DNA of 8,877 nucleotides, from the NCBI GenBank assembly GCA_017885385.1, contig JAFNGF010000119.1:16775-25651 (forward strand), written 5' to 3'. Positions 1 through 6,309 of the stretch are shown here, piece after piece. The translations under genes were made by a program, and so were the position numbers. Every line of letters starts with the position of its first letter. Position 1 is the stretch's first letter. The DNA is from Planctomycetota bacterium (GTDB lineage Bacteria > Planctomycetota > Phycisphaerae > Sedimentisphaerales > Anaerobacaceae). The notes under the pieces are model-generated. The model was not told the DNA's origin. It did no database searches and saw only the letters and a list, made by a program, of their open reading frames with translations.

Positions 1-507
1 GTAAGACGCTGCCTCGGATATTTGGCGGAAAACTCGCCGGCCTACGGCGAGATGACGGTGGGAGGGTTTCTGAACTTTGTCTGCGATGCCCGGCAGATTA
101 ACAGCGGCAAGCGCAAGCAGGCACTCGACAGAATTGTGCCGATGTGCTCCATTGAGTCGGTGTACCATCAAACGATAGAAACGCTATCAAAGGGATACAG
201 ACGCCGGGTCGGCCTGGCGCAGGCGCTGATTCACGACCCGGATGTGCTTATCCTAGATGAGCCTACCGATGGGCTTGACCCCAATCAGAAACACGAGGTC
301 AGAGGCCTCATAAATAAAATGGCCAAAGATAAATGTATTATCGTATCGACGCATATTCTCGAAGAGGTGGAATCTGTTTGCTCGCGCACTATGATTATTG
401 CCCAGGGCCGCGTGCTTGTAGATTCCACGCCCGATCAGCTGAAGCAGAAGCATCAATGCACCCTGGAAGAGGTCTTTCGCAAGATTACCAAAGGAAGAAG
501 AGGGTAG
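1..507 (+). CDS. ABC transporter ATP-binding protein, GldA/CcmA-like (5' end missing)
   Basis: C-terminal part of an ABC-type ATPase; the frame is open from base 1, so the gene starts before the window, and the Walker A motif is not visible. Of the 168 residues seen, GYLAEN (6-11) is the Q-loop region, with Glu where many ABC proteins have Gln, as is common in the GldA/multidrug-type subfamily (GYLPEN). LSKGYRRR (62-69) is the signature motif, VLILDEP (82-88) Walker B with its catalytic Glu, DGLD (90-93) the D-loop and STH (116-118) the switch histidine. Catalytic elements in view are intact. It should hydrolyse ATP on the cytoplasmic face and drive the permease encoded next. The in-frame TTG at position 22 lies inside the conserved core and is not a start. 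Confident for family; the substrate is unknown. Confidence 0.95.
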   Translation, partial: VRRCLGYLAENSPAYGEMTVGGFLNFVCDARQINSGKRKQALDRIVPMCSIESVYHQTIETLSKGYRRRVGLAQALIHDPDVLILDEPTDGLDPNQKHEVRGLINKMAKDKCIIVSTHILEEVESVCSRTMIIAQGRVLVDSTPDQLKQKHQCTLEEVFRKITKGRRG

Positions 508-563
508 ATAGTTGATAGTTCAGAGTTTATGGTTCGTTGAACAATGAACAATGGACGATGAAC
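508..563. repeat. Degenerate heptanucleotide tandem array
   Basis: The spacer after the ATPase stop codon divides without remainder into eight 7-bp units: atagttg, atagttc, agagttt, atggttc, gttgaac, aatgaac, aatggac, gatgaac. Neighbouring units differ by one to a few bases, and the array drifts from an RTAGTTC type to an AATGAAC type. It begins at the base after the stop codon and ends 12 bp before the ribosome-binding site of the permease gene. Read as protein, the right half gives NNEQWTMN, which is why a spurious upstream start appears in that frame. Function unknown. Confidence 0.75.
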
Positions 564-575
564 GTTCTCCAAGGC

Positions 576-580
576 AGGAG
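576..580 (+). promoter_or_regulatory. Ribosome-binding site of the permease gene
   Basis: AGGAG lies 7 nt before the ATG at 588. It decides the start of the permease gene against an in-frame TTG at 537, which sits inside the heptanucleotide array and has no ribosome-binding site. Confidence 0.8.
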
Positions 581-587
581 TATAAAG

Positions 588-1319
588 ATGCATGGTTTTT
601 GGGCGGTTTTCAAAAGGGAGCTGAAAAGCTATTTTACTACGCCTCTTGCGTATGTGTTTCTGGTCATATTTCTATTTTTCTCAGGATACTTGACGTTCAA
701 GCAGGGTTTTTTGGATATGCGGCAGGCAGATATGCGGACGTTCTTTATGAATCTGCCGCTGCTATTTATCTTTATGGTGCCTGCGACTGCGATGCGTCTG
801 TGGGCGGAAGAGCGCAAGAGCGGCTCAATCGAACTTTTGCTGACGCTGCCGATTACGGTCGTTCAAGCGGTTTTAGGCAAGTTCTTTGCCGCCTGGGTTT
901 TTCTGGCCATCGCTCTGGCGTTCTCCTTTCCGATGGTAATCACGGTCTGTTATCTTGGGCAGCCCGACATCGGCCCAATAGTCACCGGCTACCTGGGAAG
1001 CTGGCTGATGGCGGGGGGATTTCTGGCGATCGGCTGTTTCTTTTCGACCATCAGCAAGAATCAGGTAATTGCATTTGTGCTGTCGGTGGTGGCCTGCGCG
1101 GTGCTTGTCTTTGCGGGCATGCCGACAACGCTGAATTATCTTTCGACATTTTTGCCCGCCGGCCTGGTCTCAGCGATAGAGAATATGAGTTTTCAGGCGC
1201 ACTTTGAGTCGACCCAGCGGGGAGTTCTGGAGTTCAGAGACCTTGCTTACTTTGTGCTGCTGATTGTCGGATGGACTGCCGCCAGTACAATTGTGTTAGA
1301 GGAAAGGAAGGCCAGTTGA
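588..1319 (+). CDS. ABC-2 type permease, GldF-like
   Basis: 243-residue integral membrane subunit of the ABC exporter. After a short cytoplasmic N-terminus (HGFWAVFKRELKSYF, residues 2-16) six hydrophobic segments are visible, roughly at 18-37, 52-69, 95-120, 130-153, 158-178 and 217-236. Between the second and third lies WAEERKSGSIELLLTLPIT (72-90), the conserved cytoplasmic coupling stretch of ABC-2/GldF permeases. The length matches the family (about 240 residues). The ATG at 588 was chosen because it has AGGAG 7 nt upstream and gives the usual GldF-like N-terminus. It follows the ATPase by 80 bp and precedes the GldG-type gene by 63 bp, so the three are probably one transcription unit. 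In Bacteroidetes the homologous GldAFG set is linked to gliding; here the role and substrate are unknown. Confidence 0.93.
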   Translation: MHGFWAVFKRELKSYFTTPLAYVFLVIFLFFSGYLTFKQGFLDMRQADMRTFFMNLPLLFIFMVPATAMRLWAEERKSGSIELLLTLPITVVQAVLGKFFAAWVFLAIALAFSFPMVITVCYLGQPDIGPIVTGYLGSWLMAGGFLAIGCFFSTISKNQVIAFVLSVVACAVLVFAGMPTTLNYLSTFLPAGLVSAIENMSFQAHFESTQRGVLEFRDLAYFVLLIVGWTAASTIVLEERKAS

Positions 1320-1382
1320 CGAACCCCGTTAGAGGTACGAGAGTCGAGGCAGGAGGGCGGGGCGTTTTAGGAGCTTGATAAT

Positions 1383-3467
1383 ATGGGACAAAAGCGGCGA
1401 ATTTCCAACGGGGTGAACAGAACCATACGAGCAATTATCGGTGCGATTTTAGTTCTGGTGATCACCTTTTCCGCCGTGAGTATTTGTCAGAACATCGGCG
1501 GTTCTCTAAAAGCGGATATTACCGGCCAAAAGATCTATACGCTTTCGGCTGGGACCAGAACAATCCTTGCCAAGCTCAATCAGCCGATTAGCGTCAAGCT
1601 GTATTATGCAAAGACCGCTGCGCTGGAAGCGCCGGATCAAATTCGGTACTTCAATAATTACTATGAGTTTGTCAAAGCCCTATTGCAGGAATACGTCGCC
1701 GATTCCAAAGGCATGGTGAATCTGGAGATAATCGACCCCAGACCTTTTTCCGAAGAGGAGGTCGAGGCCTTGCGGTATGGCTTGAGACGGTTTGCGATAA
1801 CCGAAGAGGAGAATTTTTTCTTTGGCCTGGTTGTACAAACGCAGTTCGGCGTGGAGAAGGTTATACCATTTTTTTCGCCCGACCGGCAGAGCTTTGTGGA
1901 GTACGATATAAGTCAGCTCATAGATACGGCCATCACTCGCCAGAAGACCAGGATAGGGGTAATGAGCTCGCTGCCGGTGATGGGCGATGACGTGAGCGGC
2001 TATATGGCCCAGATGATGCGGATGCAGGGCCAGCAGCCGCAGCCCCCGTGGACCGTCGTGGAGCAGTTGCGCAGCAAATACGAAGTGTCGGAAATCCCGA
2101 CGGATGTGAACGACATCAACGACGTTGACATTCTGCTGGTCATCCACCCCAAGGACCTGCCGGAAAAAGCTCAATTTGCAATAGATCAGTTTGTGCTCAA
2201 AGGCGGCAGGACCATCTTGTGCATTGACCCACATTGTTGGGTTGATAGGCCCGACCGAATGCAAATGCAAATGGGAAAGCCGCCATCGCAAAGTTCAAAC
2301 CTCCAGAGGCTGCTGCGGACATGGGGCCTGGAGATGCCGGAGAACACCTTTGCCGGCGATAGGGCGTTGGCGCAGAAGGCCCCTCTCAGTCGCGATCAAA
2401 GGCCGGAAGTCATCATCGGCTTTCTTGGGCTCGTCCGGGAGCTTCGACCGGAGCTTCAACCTGAGCGGTGGCGTGGATGTTTCAATGCCGACAATGTGAT
2501 TACCACGCAGCTTAACGATGTCAGGGTCTTTTTTGCCGGCGTACTGAGAGAGGTCGTGGATTCCAATGAGCCGCAGCAGAAAGACGAACAAAAAGATACG
2601 CCCCAGATTAAGCGAACGCCGCTGCTGAAGACTACTAAAAACGGTAATAGCTGGAAGGTTACAGGGCCCTACGAGCTGATGCTCCCGGATCCGTCAAGGC
2701 TTATGGCTAGGTTCATTGACGGCACAGAGCCGGTGGTGATGGGCTACCTGCTGACGGGCCGCTTCAAAAGCACCTTCCCACAGGGCATCGAGATTGAGGT
2801 TGAATCAACGCAAGACGAATCCAAAGAATCTTCAGCCAAAGCGGAAGATCCAAATAAGCCAAAGAAATCCAAGAAGCGGATTGAGGGACTAAAGGAGGCA
2901 GCGCAGGATTGCGCGGTGGTCGTTTTTTCCGATGTTGACTTTATAAGTGACATGCTGGCCTATCAGAAGACCTTCTTCGGCAACGTTGTCGTGGGCGACA
3001 ACAGCGCCTTACTGCTCAACGCCATCGACGATTTGAGCGGCTCAAGCGATTTAATCTCGATCAGGTCGCGGGGCAACTTCCAGCGGCCATTCGAGGTGGT
3101 TGACGAGATTGAAAGGCAGGCGGAGAAGGAGACCGCCCAAGAGGTGGCCAAGCTAAACGCTGAAATCGCGGGCTTTACGAATGAGCTGCAGTCTATTCTG
3201 GCCTCAGCCAAAGAAAAAGAGGCCGACGTGGTCGGCAGCTCCATCGTGAATAAGCAGCGCGAGATCGAATTAAAAAAGCGCGAAGCTCAGCGGCAGTTGC
3301 GCGAGGTCAGGATGATCCGACGCGAGCGGATTGAGCGCTTGGGGAACCGGCTGCGCAACTTTAACATGCTGGCCGCACCGACCGTCATATTGGCCGTCGC
3401 TGTGCTCCTGGGCATTCGTCGCAGTGTAAGAAAGAGGCATTATGTCAGTCACGAAAGTGACGCGTAA
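1383..3467 (+). CDS. GldG-family ABC transporter auxiliary protein
   Basis: 694-residue protein of the GldG / ABC_transp_aux type. A membrane anchor lies at 17-37, followed by LKADITGQKIYTLSAGTR (42-59), the family's characteristic opening of the extracytoplasmic domain. IDPRPFSEEE (117-126) and TRIGVMSSLP (189-198) fit the conserved core, and INDVDILLVIHPKDL (245-259) with GGRTILCIDPHCW (274-286) fits the second half. A charged linker (475-500), SDVDFISD (516-523), a long charged coiled-coil-like stretch (575-655) and a C-terminal membrane segment (661-678) complete it, so the bulk should sit outside the inner membrane between two anchors. Start ATG has AGGAG 9 nt upstream. No frameshift or internal stop. 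Its partners are the upstream ATPase and permease; its biochemical role in the complex is not known. Confidence 0.93.
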   Translation: MGQKRRISNGVNRTIRAIIGAILVLVITFSAVSICQNIGGSLKADITGQKIYTLSAGTRTILAKLNQPISVKLYYAKTAALEAPDQIRYFNNYYEFVKALLQEYVADSKGMVNLEIIDPRPFSEEEVEALRYGLRRFAITEEENFFFGLVVQTQFGVEKVIPFFSPDRQSFVEYDISQLIDTAITRQKTRIGVMSSLPVMGDDVSGYMAQMMRMQGQQPQPPWTVVEQLRSKYEVSEIPTDVNDINDVDILLVIHPKDLPEKAQFAIDQFVLKGGRTILCIDPHCWVDRPDRMQMQMGKPPSQSSNLQRLLRTWGLEMPENTFAGDRALAQKAPLSRDQRPEVIIGFLGLVRELRPELQPERWRGCFNADNVITTQLNDVRVFFAGVLREVVDSNEPQQKDEQKDTPQIKRTPLLKTTKNGNSWKVTGPYELMLPDPSRLMARFIDGTEPVVMGYLLTGRFKSTFPQGIEIEVESTQDESKESSAKAEDPNKPKKSKKRIEGLKEAAQDCAVVVFSDVDFISDMLAYQKTFFGNVVVGDNSALLLNAIDDLSGSSDLISIRSRGNFQRPFEVVDEIERQAEKETAQEVAKLNAEIAGFTNELQSILASAKEKEADVVGSSIVNKQREIELKKREAQRQLREVRMIRRERIERLGNRLRNFNMLAAPTVILAVAVLLGIRRSVRKRHYVSHESDA

Positions 3468-3468
3468 T

Positions 3469-3511
3469 TGTTTATCCGCCTTCGCGCGAGCGCCGAAGCC
3501 GCTCCGGCGGA
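3469..3511. other. GC-rich imperfect stem-loop after the GldG-type gene
   Basis: TCCGC (3475-3479) can pair with GCGGA (3507-3511), and CTTCG (3480-3484) with CGAAG (3494-3498), giving a two-tier stem with an asymmetric bulge. There is no T-run after it, so it does not look like an intrinsic terminator. Its left end, TGTTTATCCGCC (3469-3480), recurs exactly at 7336-7347 in the other large intergenic region, again inside a GC stem, which suggests a dispersed repeat. Bases 3512-3541 show nothing further that I can interpret. Confidence 0.4.
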
Positions 3512-3541
3512 GGTGCTTTGTGACTCGCGGGCCGGTCCATC

Positions 3542-3606
3542 GCGCCCCCTGTAAAGCCAGAACCCCCGGTGAAACCGGAACCCCCAGTGAAACTGGGGGC
3601 TAAATA
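3542..3606 (+). repeat. Hairpin repeat cluster, forward orientation (18-nt units plus 11-nt end)
   Basis: Two 18-nt units, at 3560-3577 and 3578-3595, read GAACCCC, then CGGT-GAA-ACCG or CAGT-GAA-ACTG. They differ at two bases, which pair with each other (G-C becomes A-T). A weaker unit (3542-3559, 12 of 18 bases alike) precedes them. The last unit continues into GGGGCTAAATA (3596-3606), making a perfect 8-bp stem, CCCCCAGT with ACTGGGGG, around a GAA triloop. The complete element at 3578-3606 is 29 nt. The sequence after the hairpin is A-rich, not T-rich, so it is not a + strand terminator. Confidence 0.8.
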
Positions 3607-3620
3607 AAAAAATCAAAAAG

Positions 3621-3655
3621 TATTTAGCCCCACGTTTTACGTGGAGTTCACAGGA
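3621..3655 (-). repeat. Hairpin repeat, inverted orientation, copy 1
   Basis: A 35-nt unit differing from the copy at 3669-3703 by one base. CCCCACGT (3628-3635) pairs with ACGTGGAG (3639-3646) around TTT. The single odd pair is A-C on the + strand but becomes a G-U wobble in minus-strand RNA. TATTTAGCCCC (3621-3631) is the exact reverse complement of GGGGCTAAATA at 3596-3606, so this copy and the forward cluster face each other across 14 A-rich bases and could form an 11-bp stem. Confidence 0.8.
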
Positions 3656-3665
3656 TGAATATAAT
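3636..3665 (+). promoter_or_regulatory. Candidate sigma70-type promoter for the DUF4340 gene
   Basis: TATAAT (3660-3665) is a perfect -10 box lying between the two inverted hairpin copies. TTTACG (3636-3641), 18 bp upstream and inside copy 1, matches four of six -35 bases. Transcription would begin near 3672, so hairpin copy 2 would form at the extreme 5' end of the message, about 40 nt before the start codon. Prediction only. Confidence 0.45.
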
Positions 3666-3668
3666 TCT

Positions 3669-3703
3669 TATTTAGCCCCACGTTTTACGTGGGGTTCACA
3701 GGA
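3669..3703 (-). repeat. Hairpin repeat, inverted orientation, copy 2
   Basis: CCCCACGT (3676-3683) and ACGTGGGG (3687-3694) form a perfect 8-bp stem around TTT. Its right flank, TTCACAGGA, supplies four of the five bases of the AGGAG ribosome-binding site (3700-3704) of the DUF4340 gene. The repeat therefore overlaps a functional translation signal. Confidence 0.85.
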
Positions 3704-3711
3704 GCTCTGTG
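3697..3711 (+). promoter_or_regulatory. Small stem-loop carrying the ribosome-binding site of the DUF4340 gene
   Basis: CACAG (3697-3701) and CTGTG (3707-3711) pair perfectly around GAGCT. The AGGAG at 3700-3704 straddles the 5' stem and the loop, and the stem ends one base before the ATG at 3713. This ribosome-binding site, 8 nt from the ATG, decides the start over an in-frame GTG at 3689 that lies inside the repeat. Confidence 0.5.
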
Positions 3712-3712
3712 G

Positions 3713-4879
3713 ATGAGCGATAAGAAACTTGCGGTATTGGGTATTGTTGCCGTTTGTATGGTGACATTGGCTGTGGTTCTGTCGGGCGTGTCAGGCAGAC
3801 CAAAGACGGCGCCGGATACGCCGGCTTATCTTATTCAAGGACTTGATACCGCCGACATCGGTAGTATTGTGGTGGGAACGGGCCAGGAAACAGCCCAACT
3901 GAAGCGTCAGGGCAGGCATTTTGTGCTGGCTAACAAGGACGATTATCCCGCCGAGACCAAAGAGATAAACGACTTGGTTACTAAGTGCCTGGACATTCAG
4001 ACCTCGCAGTTCGTCACCGATAATCCGGCCAACCACAAAGACCTTGAGGTGACGGAAGAAAAAGCTCGCAGCGTGGTCAAATTCTTTAAGGGCGACTTGT
4101 CACTGCTGACAGGTGTGATTGTAGGAAAAAACACGGAGCAGGGCCAGGGCTCTTACGTCAGGCAGGCCAACAGCGACAAGGTTTACGTAGCCCTGGAAGT
4201 GCCTTCGCTGCGAAGCCGGGCCCTGGATTACGCCGACCAAAATATAGTCTCAGCAAAGCGCGAGGATATTGAGTCGGTAACGGTCATTTCTCCAAGCGGC
4301 CAATATACTCTCAAGCCCAAGCAGGATGGCCAGGGCGCCATGCTGGAGAATATCCCGCAGGGCAAAAAGCTCAAGGATACAGACAGCAATCGGGTTCTAA
4401 TCGCTCTGACCGACCTGAGACTTACCGATGTCAAGAAGAAATCCGCGGAAACCGCCGAGCTGAAGCCCGACAGACAATATGTCTGCCGGCTGAAAGATTC
4501 AACTGTTTATACGATAAACATTGCCAAGAAAGATGGTAAGACGTACATAACCTGTCAGGCGGATTTTACGGGTGAAAGGCCTACCACGATAAGTAAAACC
4601 GAGTCTGAGCAGGAGCTGAAGGAAAAGGAGGCGAAACTGCTCGCTGACGACAAGGCAAAAGAGTTCACAGCCAAGCATCAGGCGTGGATTTATGAGATCG
4701 CCGACTGGAAGGCCAAGGACCTCACGGCGGAACTGTCAGACTTGCTCGAGGATGTAAAGCCAGAAAAGGCCGAGCAAATAAAACAGGACGAGAAAAAGCC
4801 CGAAGAATCGATAGAAAAGCAGCAGAGCGAGCAAACAGACAAAGATGGCAGACCTGATAGCGAAAAGGCCGAACAGTGA
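3713..4879 (+). CDS. DUF4340 domain-containing membrane-anchored protein
   Basis: 388 residues with an N-terminal signal anchor (about 5-27), then an extracytoplasmic region of DUF4340 type. LKRQGRHFVLANKDDYPAE (63-81) is the usual 'protein, x, W/F, x-L, x, YPA' opening, where residues to be removed or bound are unknown; NIVSAKREDIESVTV (177-191) and HQAWIYEIADWKAKDLTAEL (322-341) are family-like segments. The last 45 residues are highly charged (Lys/Glu/Gln-rich) and look disordered. Genes of this family commonly follow GldG-type genes in planctomycetes and other bacteria, so it is probably an accessory subunit of the same exporter. ATG 3713 was chosen for its AGGAG 8 nt upstream. Unlike its neighbours it is preceded by a long repeat-filled gap, so it may have its own promoter. 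No enzymatic function is known. Confidence 0.88.
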   Translation: MSDKKLAVLGIVAVCMVTLAVVLSGVSGRPKTAPDTPAYLIQGLDTADIGSIVVGTGQETAQLKRQGRHFVLANKDDYPAETKEINDLVTKCLDIQTSQFVTDNPANHKDLEVTEEKARSVVKFFKGDLSLLTGVIVGKNTEQGQGSYVRQANSDKVYVALEVPSLRSRALDYADQNIVSAKREDIESVTVISPSGQYTLKPKQDGQGAMLENIPQGKKLKDTDSNRVLIALTDLRLTDVKKKSAETAELKPDRQYVCRLKDSTVYTINIAKKDGKTYITCQADFTGERPTTISKTESEQELKEKEAKLLADDKAKEFTAKHQAWIYEIADWKAKDLTAELSDLLEDVKPEKAEQIKQDEKKPEESIEKQQSEQTDKDGRPDSEKAEQ

Positions 4880-4958
4880 ATTGCTCGTAGCGCTGGCGTT
4901 CGGCAATTACTTCTTGCGCGCTTCCCATCCAAAAATTCTCAGGAGGCATGAGGTCGTC

Positions 4959-6278
4959 ATGCGAAAGTATTGTGTATTTATTGTGTTTGTGCTGGTGGGC
5001 GTATCCGCAGCTTTTTCCAGTGATTGGCCACACTGGCGTGGTCCTTACTTCAACGGCTCCACCGACGAGGAGAACCTGCCCTCGAGCTGGAGCCAAACCG
5101 AAGGGATTGCCTGGAGCGTCGATTTACCGGGCTGCTCTGCGGCTACGCCGATTATCTGGGGAGAAATGGTCTTTCTATCGGGTGTCGATACTGGCAGGGA
5201 CATGCTGCTGGCGATGTGCTTCGACCGCGCCAACGGAAAACTTCTCTGGCAGGACGATATAGCAAAAGGGATTAGCCGTGACAGGCGGAGCACCTATGCG
5301 GCCGGCTCGCCGGTTACCGACGGTAAGCTCGTGGTCTTTTTCTACGGCAATGGTGACTTGGCATGCTTCGACGTGAGGGGCCGTCGCAAGTGGGCACGCA
5401 ACATTCAGGACGACTACGGGCCTTTTGCATTCCTGTGGACCTTCGGCAGCAGCGCCACGCTGTTTGAGGGCAAACTCTACGTGCAGGTATTGCAGCGGGA
5501 CGTGCCCGTGGGTGGTCGTGGTCTGAAAGACCAGAAGAACGAATCGTACCTTTTGGCCATGGATCCGGATACGGGCAAGACCCTGTGGCGTCAGATTCGT
5601 CCAAGTGAAGCACGCGAAGAATCACGCGAGGCTTATAGCACGCCGATTCCATTTTCTTTCAGCGGCAATCAGCAGCTGTTAATCGCCGGAGGTGATGCGC
5701 TGACCGGGCATGACCTTGAAACAGGTAAGGAATTGTGGCGATGGGGTACCTGGAACCCCAGGCGCATCTCGCATTGGCGGCTGGTTCCGTCTCCCGTTGC
5801 CGGCGAAGACATCGTTCTTGTCTGCGCACCCAAGAACGCTCCTGTCTACGCCATACAGCCCAGAGAAACCGGTGTGCTCGACGACAGTGCCATCGCCTGG
5901 GTTAGCCAAGACGTTCGGGAAGTCTCCTCCGATGTCCCCACACCGGCCTTCTTTGATGGCGACTTTTTCGTGTTGAGCGACCTGCGGAGATGTCTGTCGC
6001 GTGTGGAGCTGCGGACAGGTAAGGTCAAGTGGACAATCCAGACGCCCGGCGATTCCAAGTACGAAGCTTCGCCGCTTGCTGCGGACGGGAAAGTCTACCT
6101 AATCAACCACAGCGGAGACGTAGCCGTAATCGACGCGACAAATGGTGACGTCCTCAAGGTAATCCCTATGGACAAACCCAGCGGTGGAGAAGTCATTCGG
6201 GCGTCAATCAGCGCCGCACATGGTCAGTTGTTCATACGTACAACGCGCCGATTATATTGCGTGGGCAAAGGGCGCTGA
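4959..6278 (+). CDS. Secreted PQQ-binding-like beta-propeller repeat protein
   Basis: 439 residues. Residues 1-20 form a signal peptide (RKYCVFIVFVLVGVSAAFS), followed by SDWPHWRGP (21-29), an opening typical of planctomycete PQQ-propeller proteins. Blade-end motifs of the form D-x-x-T-G-x-x-L-W recur at 89-97, 138-145, 202-210, 252-260, 350-358 and 392-400, so at least six blades are visible. No dehydrogenase catalytic region or heme-binding CxxCH is seen; it resembles scaffold or sensor propellers more than a quinoprotein enzyme. The start at 4959 was preferred to the in-frame ATG at 4845, which overlaps the previous gene and would bury the signal peptide. GAGG is 5 nt and AGGAGG 12 nt upstream of 4959. 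It follows the DUF4340 gene by 79 bp with no clear promoter, so co-transcription is possible. Ligand unknown. Confidence 0.9.
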   Translation: MRKYCVFIVFVLVGVSAAFSSDWPHWRGPYFNGSTDEENLPSSWSQTEGIAWSVDLPGCSAATPIIWGEMVFLSGVDTGRDMLLAMCFDRANGKLLWQDDIAKGISRDRRSTYAAGSPVTDGKLVVFFYGNGDLACFDVRGRRKWARNIQDDYGPFAFLWTFGSSATLFEGKLYVQVLQRDVPVGGRGLKDQKNESYLLAMDPDTGKTLWRQIRPSEAREESREAYSTPIPFSFSGNQQLLIAGGDALTGHDLETGKELWRWGTWNPRRISHWRLVPSPVAGEDIVLVCAPKNAPVYAIQPRETGVLDDSAIAWVSQDVREVSSDVPTPAFFDGDFFVLSDLRRCLSRVELRTGKVKWTIQTPGDSKYEASPLAADGKVYLINHSGDVAVIDATNGDVLKVIPMDKPSGGEVIRASISAAHGQLFIRTTRRLYCVGKGR

Positions 6279-6309
6279 TTCCGCGGGAACCCTTTCTCGA
6301 CAAGCTCGA

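Noticed and set aside
537..587. Upstream TTG start extending the permease by 17 residues
   Set aside because: The extra residues are translated heptanucleotide repeat and have no ribosome-binding site; ATG 588 has AGGAG at the right distance.
1321..1364. Possible degraded member of the GAACCCC hairpin family before the GldG-type gene
   Set aside because: GAACCCC (1321-1327) and CGGGG (1358-1362) are present, but the inner stem, triloop and CTAAATA end are all missing.
3578..3606. Intrinsic terminator after the GldG-type gene
   Set aside because: The 8-bp GC hairpin is strong, but the bases after it on + are A-rich (CTAAATAAAAAAATC), not a T-run, and in the minus direction no T-run follows either.
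3655..3675. Six-codon ORF (MNIILI) between the two inverted hairpin copies
   Set aside because: The possible Shine-Dalgarno AGGA overlaps its ATG, and the likely transcription start lies at its end, so it would not be transcribed from the local promoter.
3542..3703. CRISPR-like array (repeated segments, one containing GTGAAAC)
   Set aside because: Units are either directly adjacent or in opposite orientations, there are no equal-length unique spacers, and no cas genes are present.
4879..4908. Terminator between the DUF4340 and PQQ-propeller genes (AATTGC with GCAATT)
   Set aside because: Only 6 bp of mostly AT pairs around an 18-nt loop, and no T-run after it.
4845..4958. Upstream ATG start extending the PQQ-propeller protein by 38 residues
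   Set aside because: It overlaps the end of the DUF4340 gene and would place the signal peptide in the interior of the protein.
6279..6309. Bidirectional terminator between the convergent genes
   Set aside because: Only short dyads (CCGCGG, and TCGA with TCGA) are present, too weak and without T-runs.
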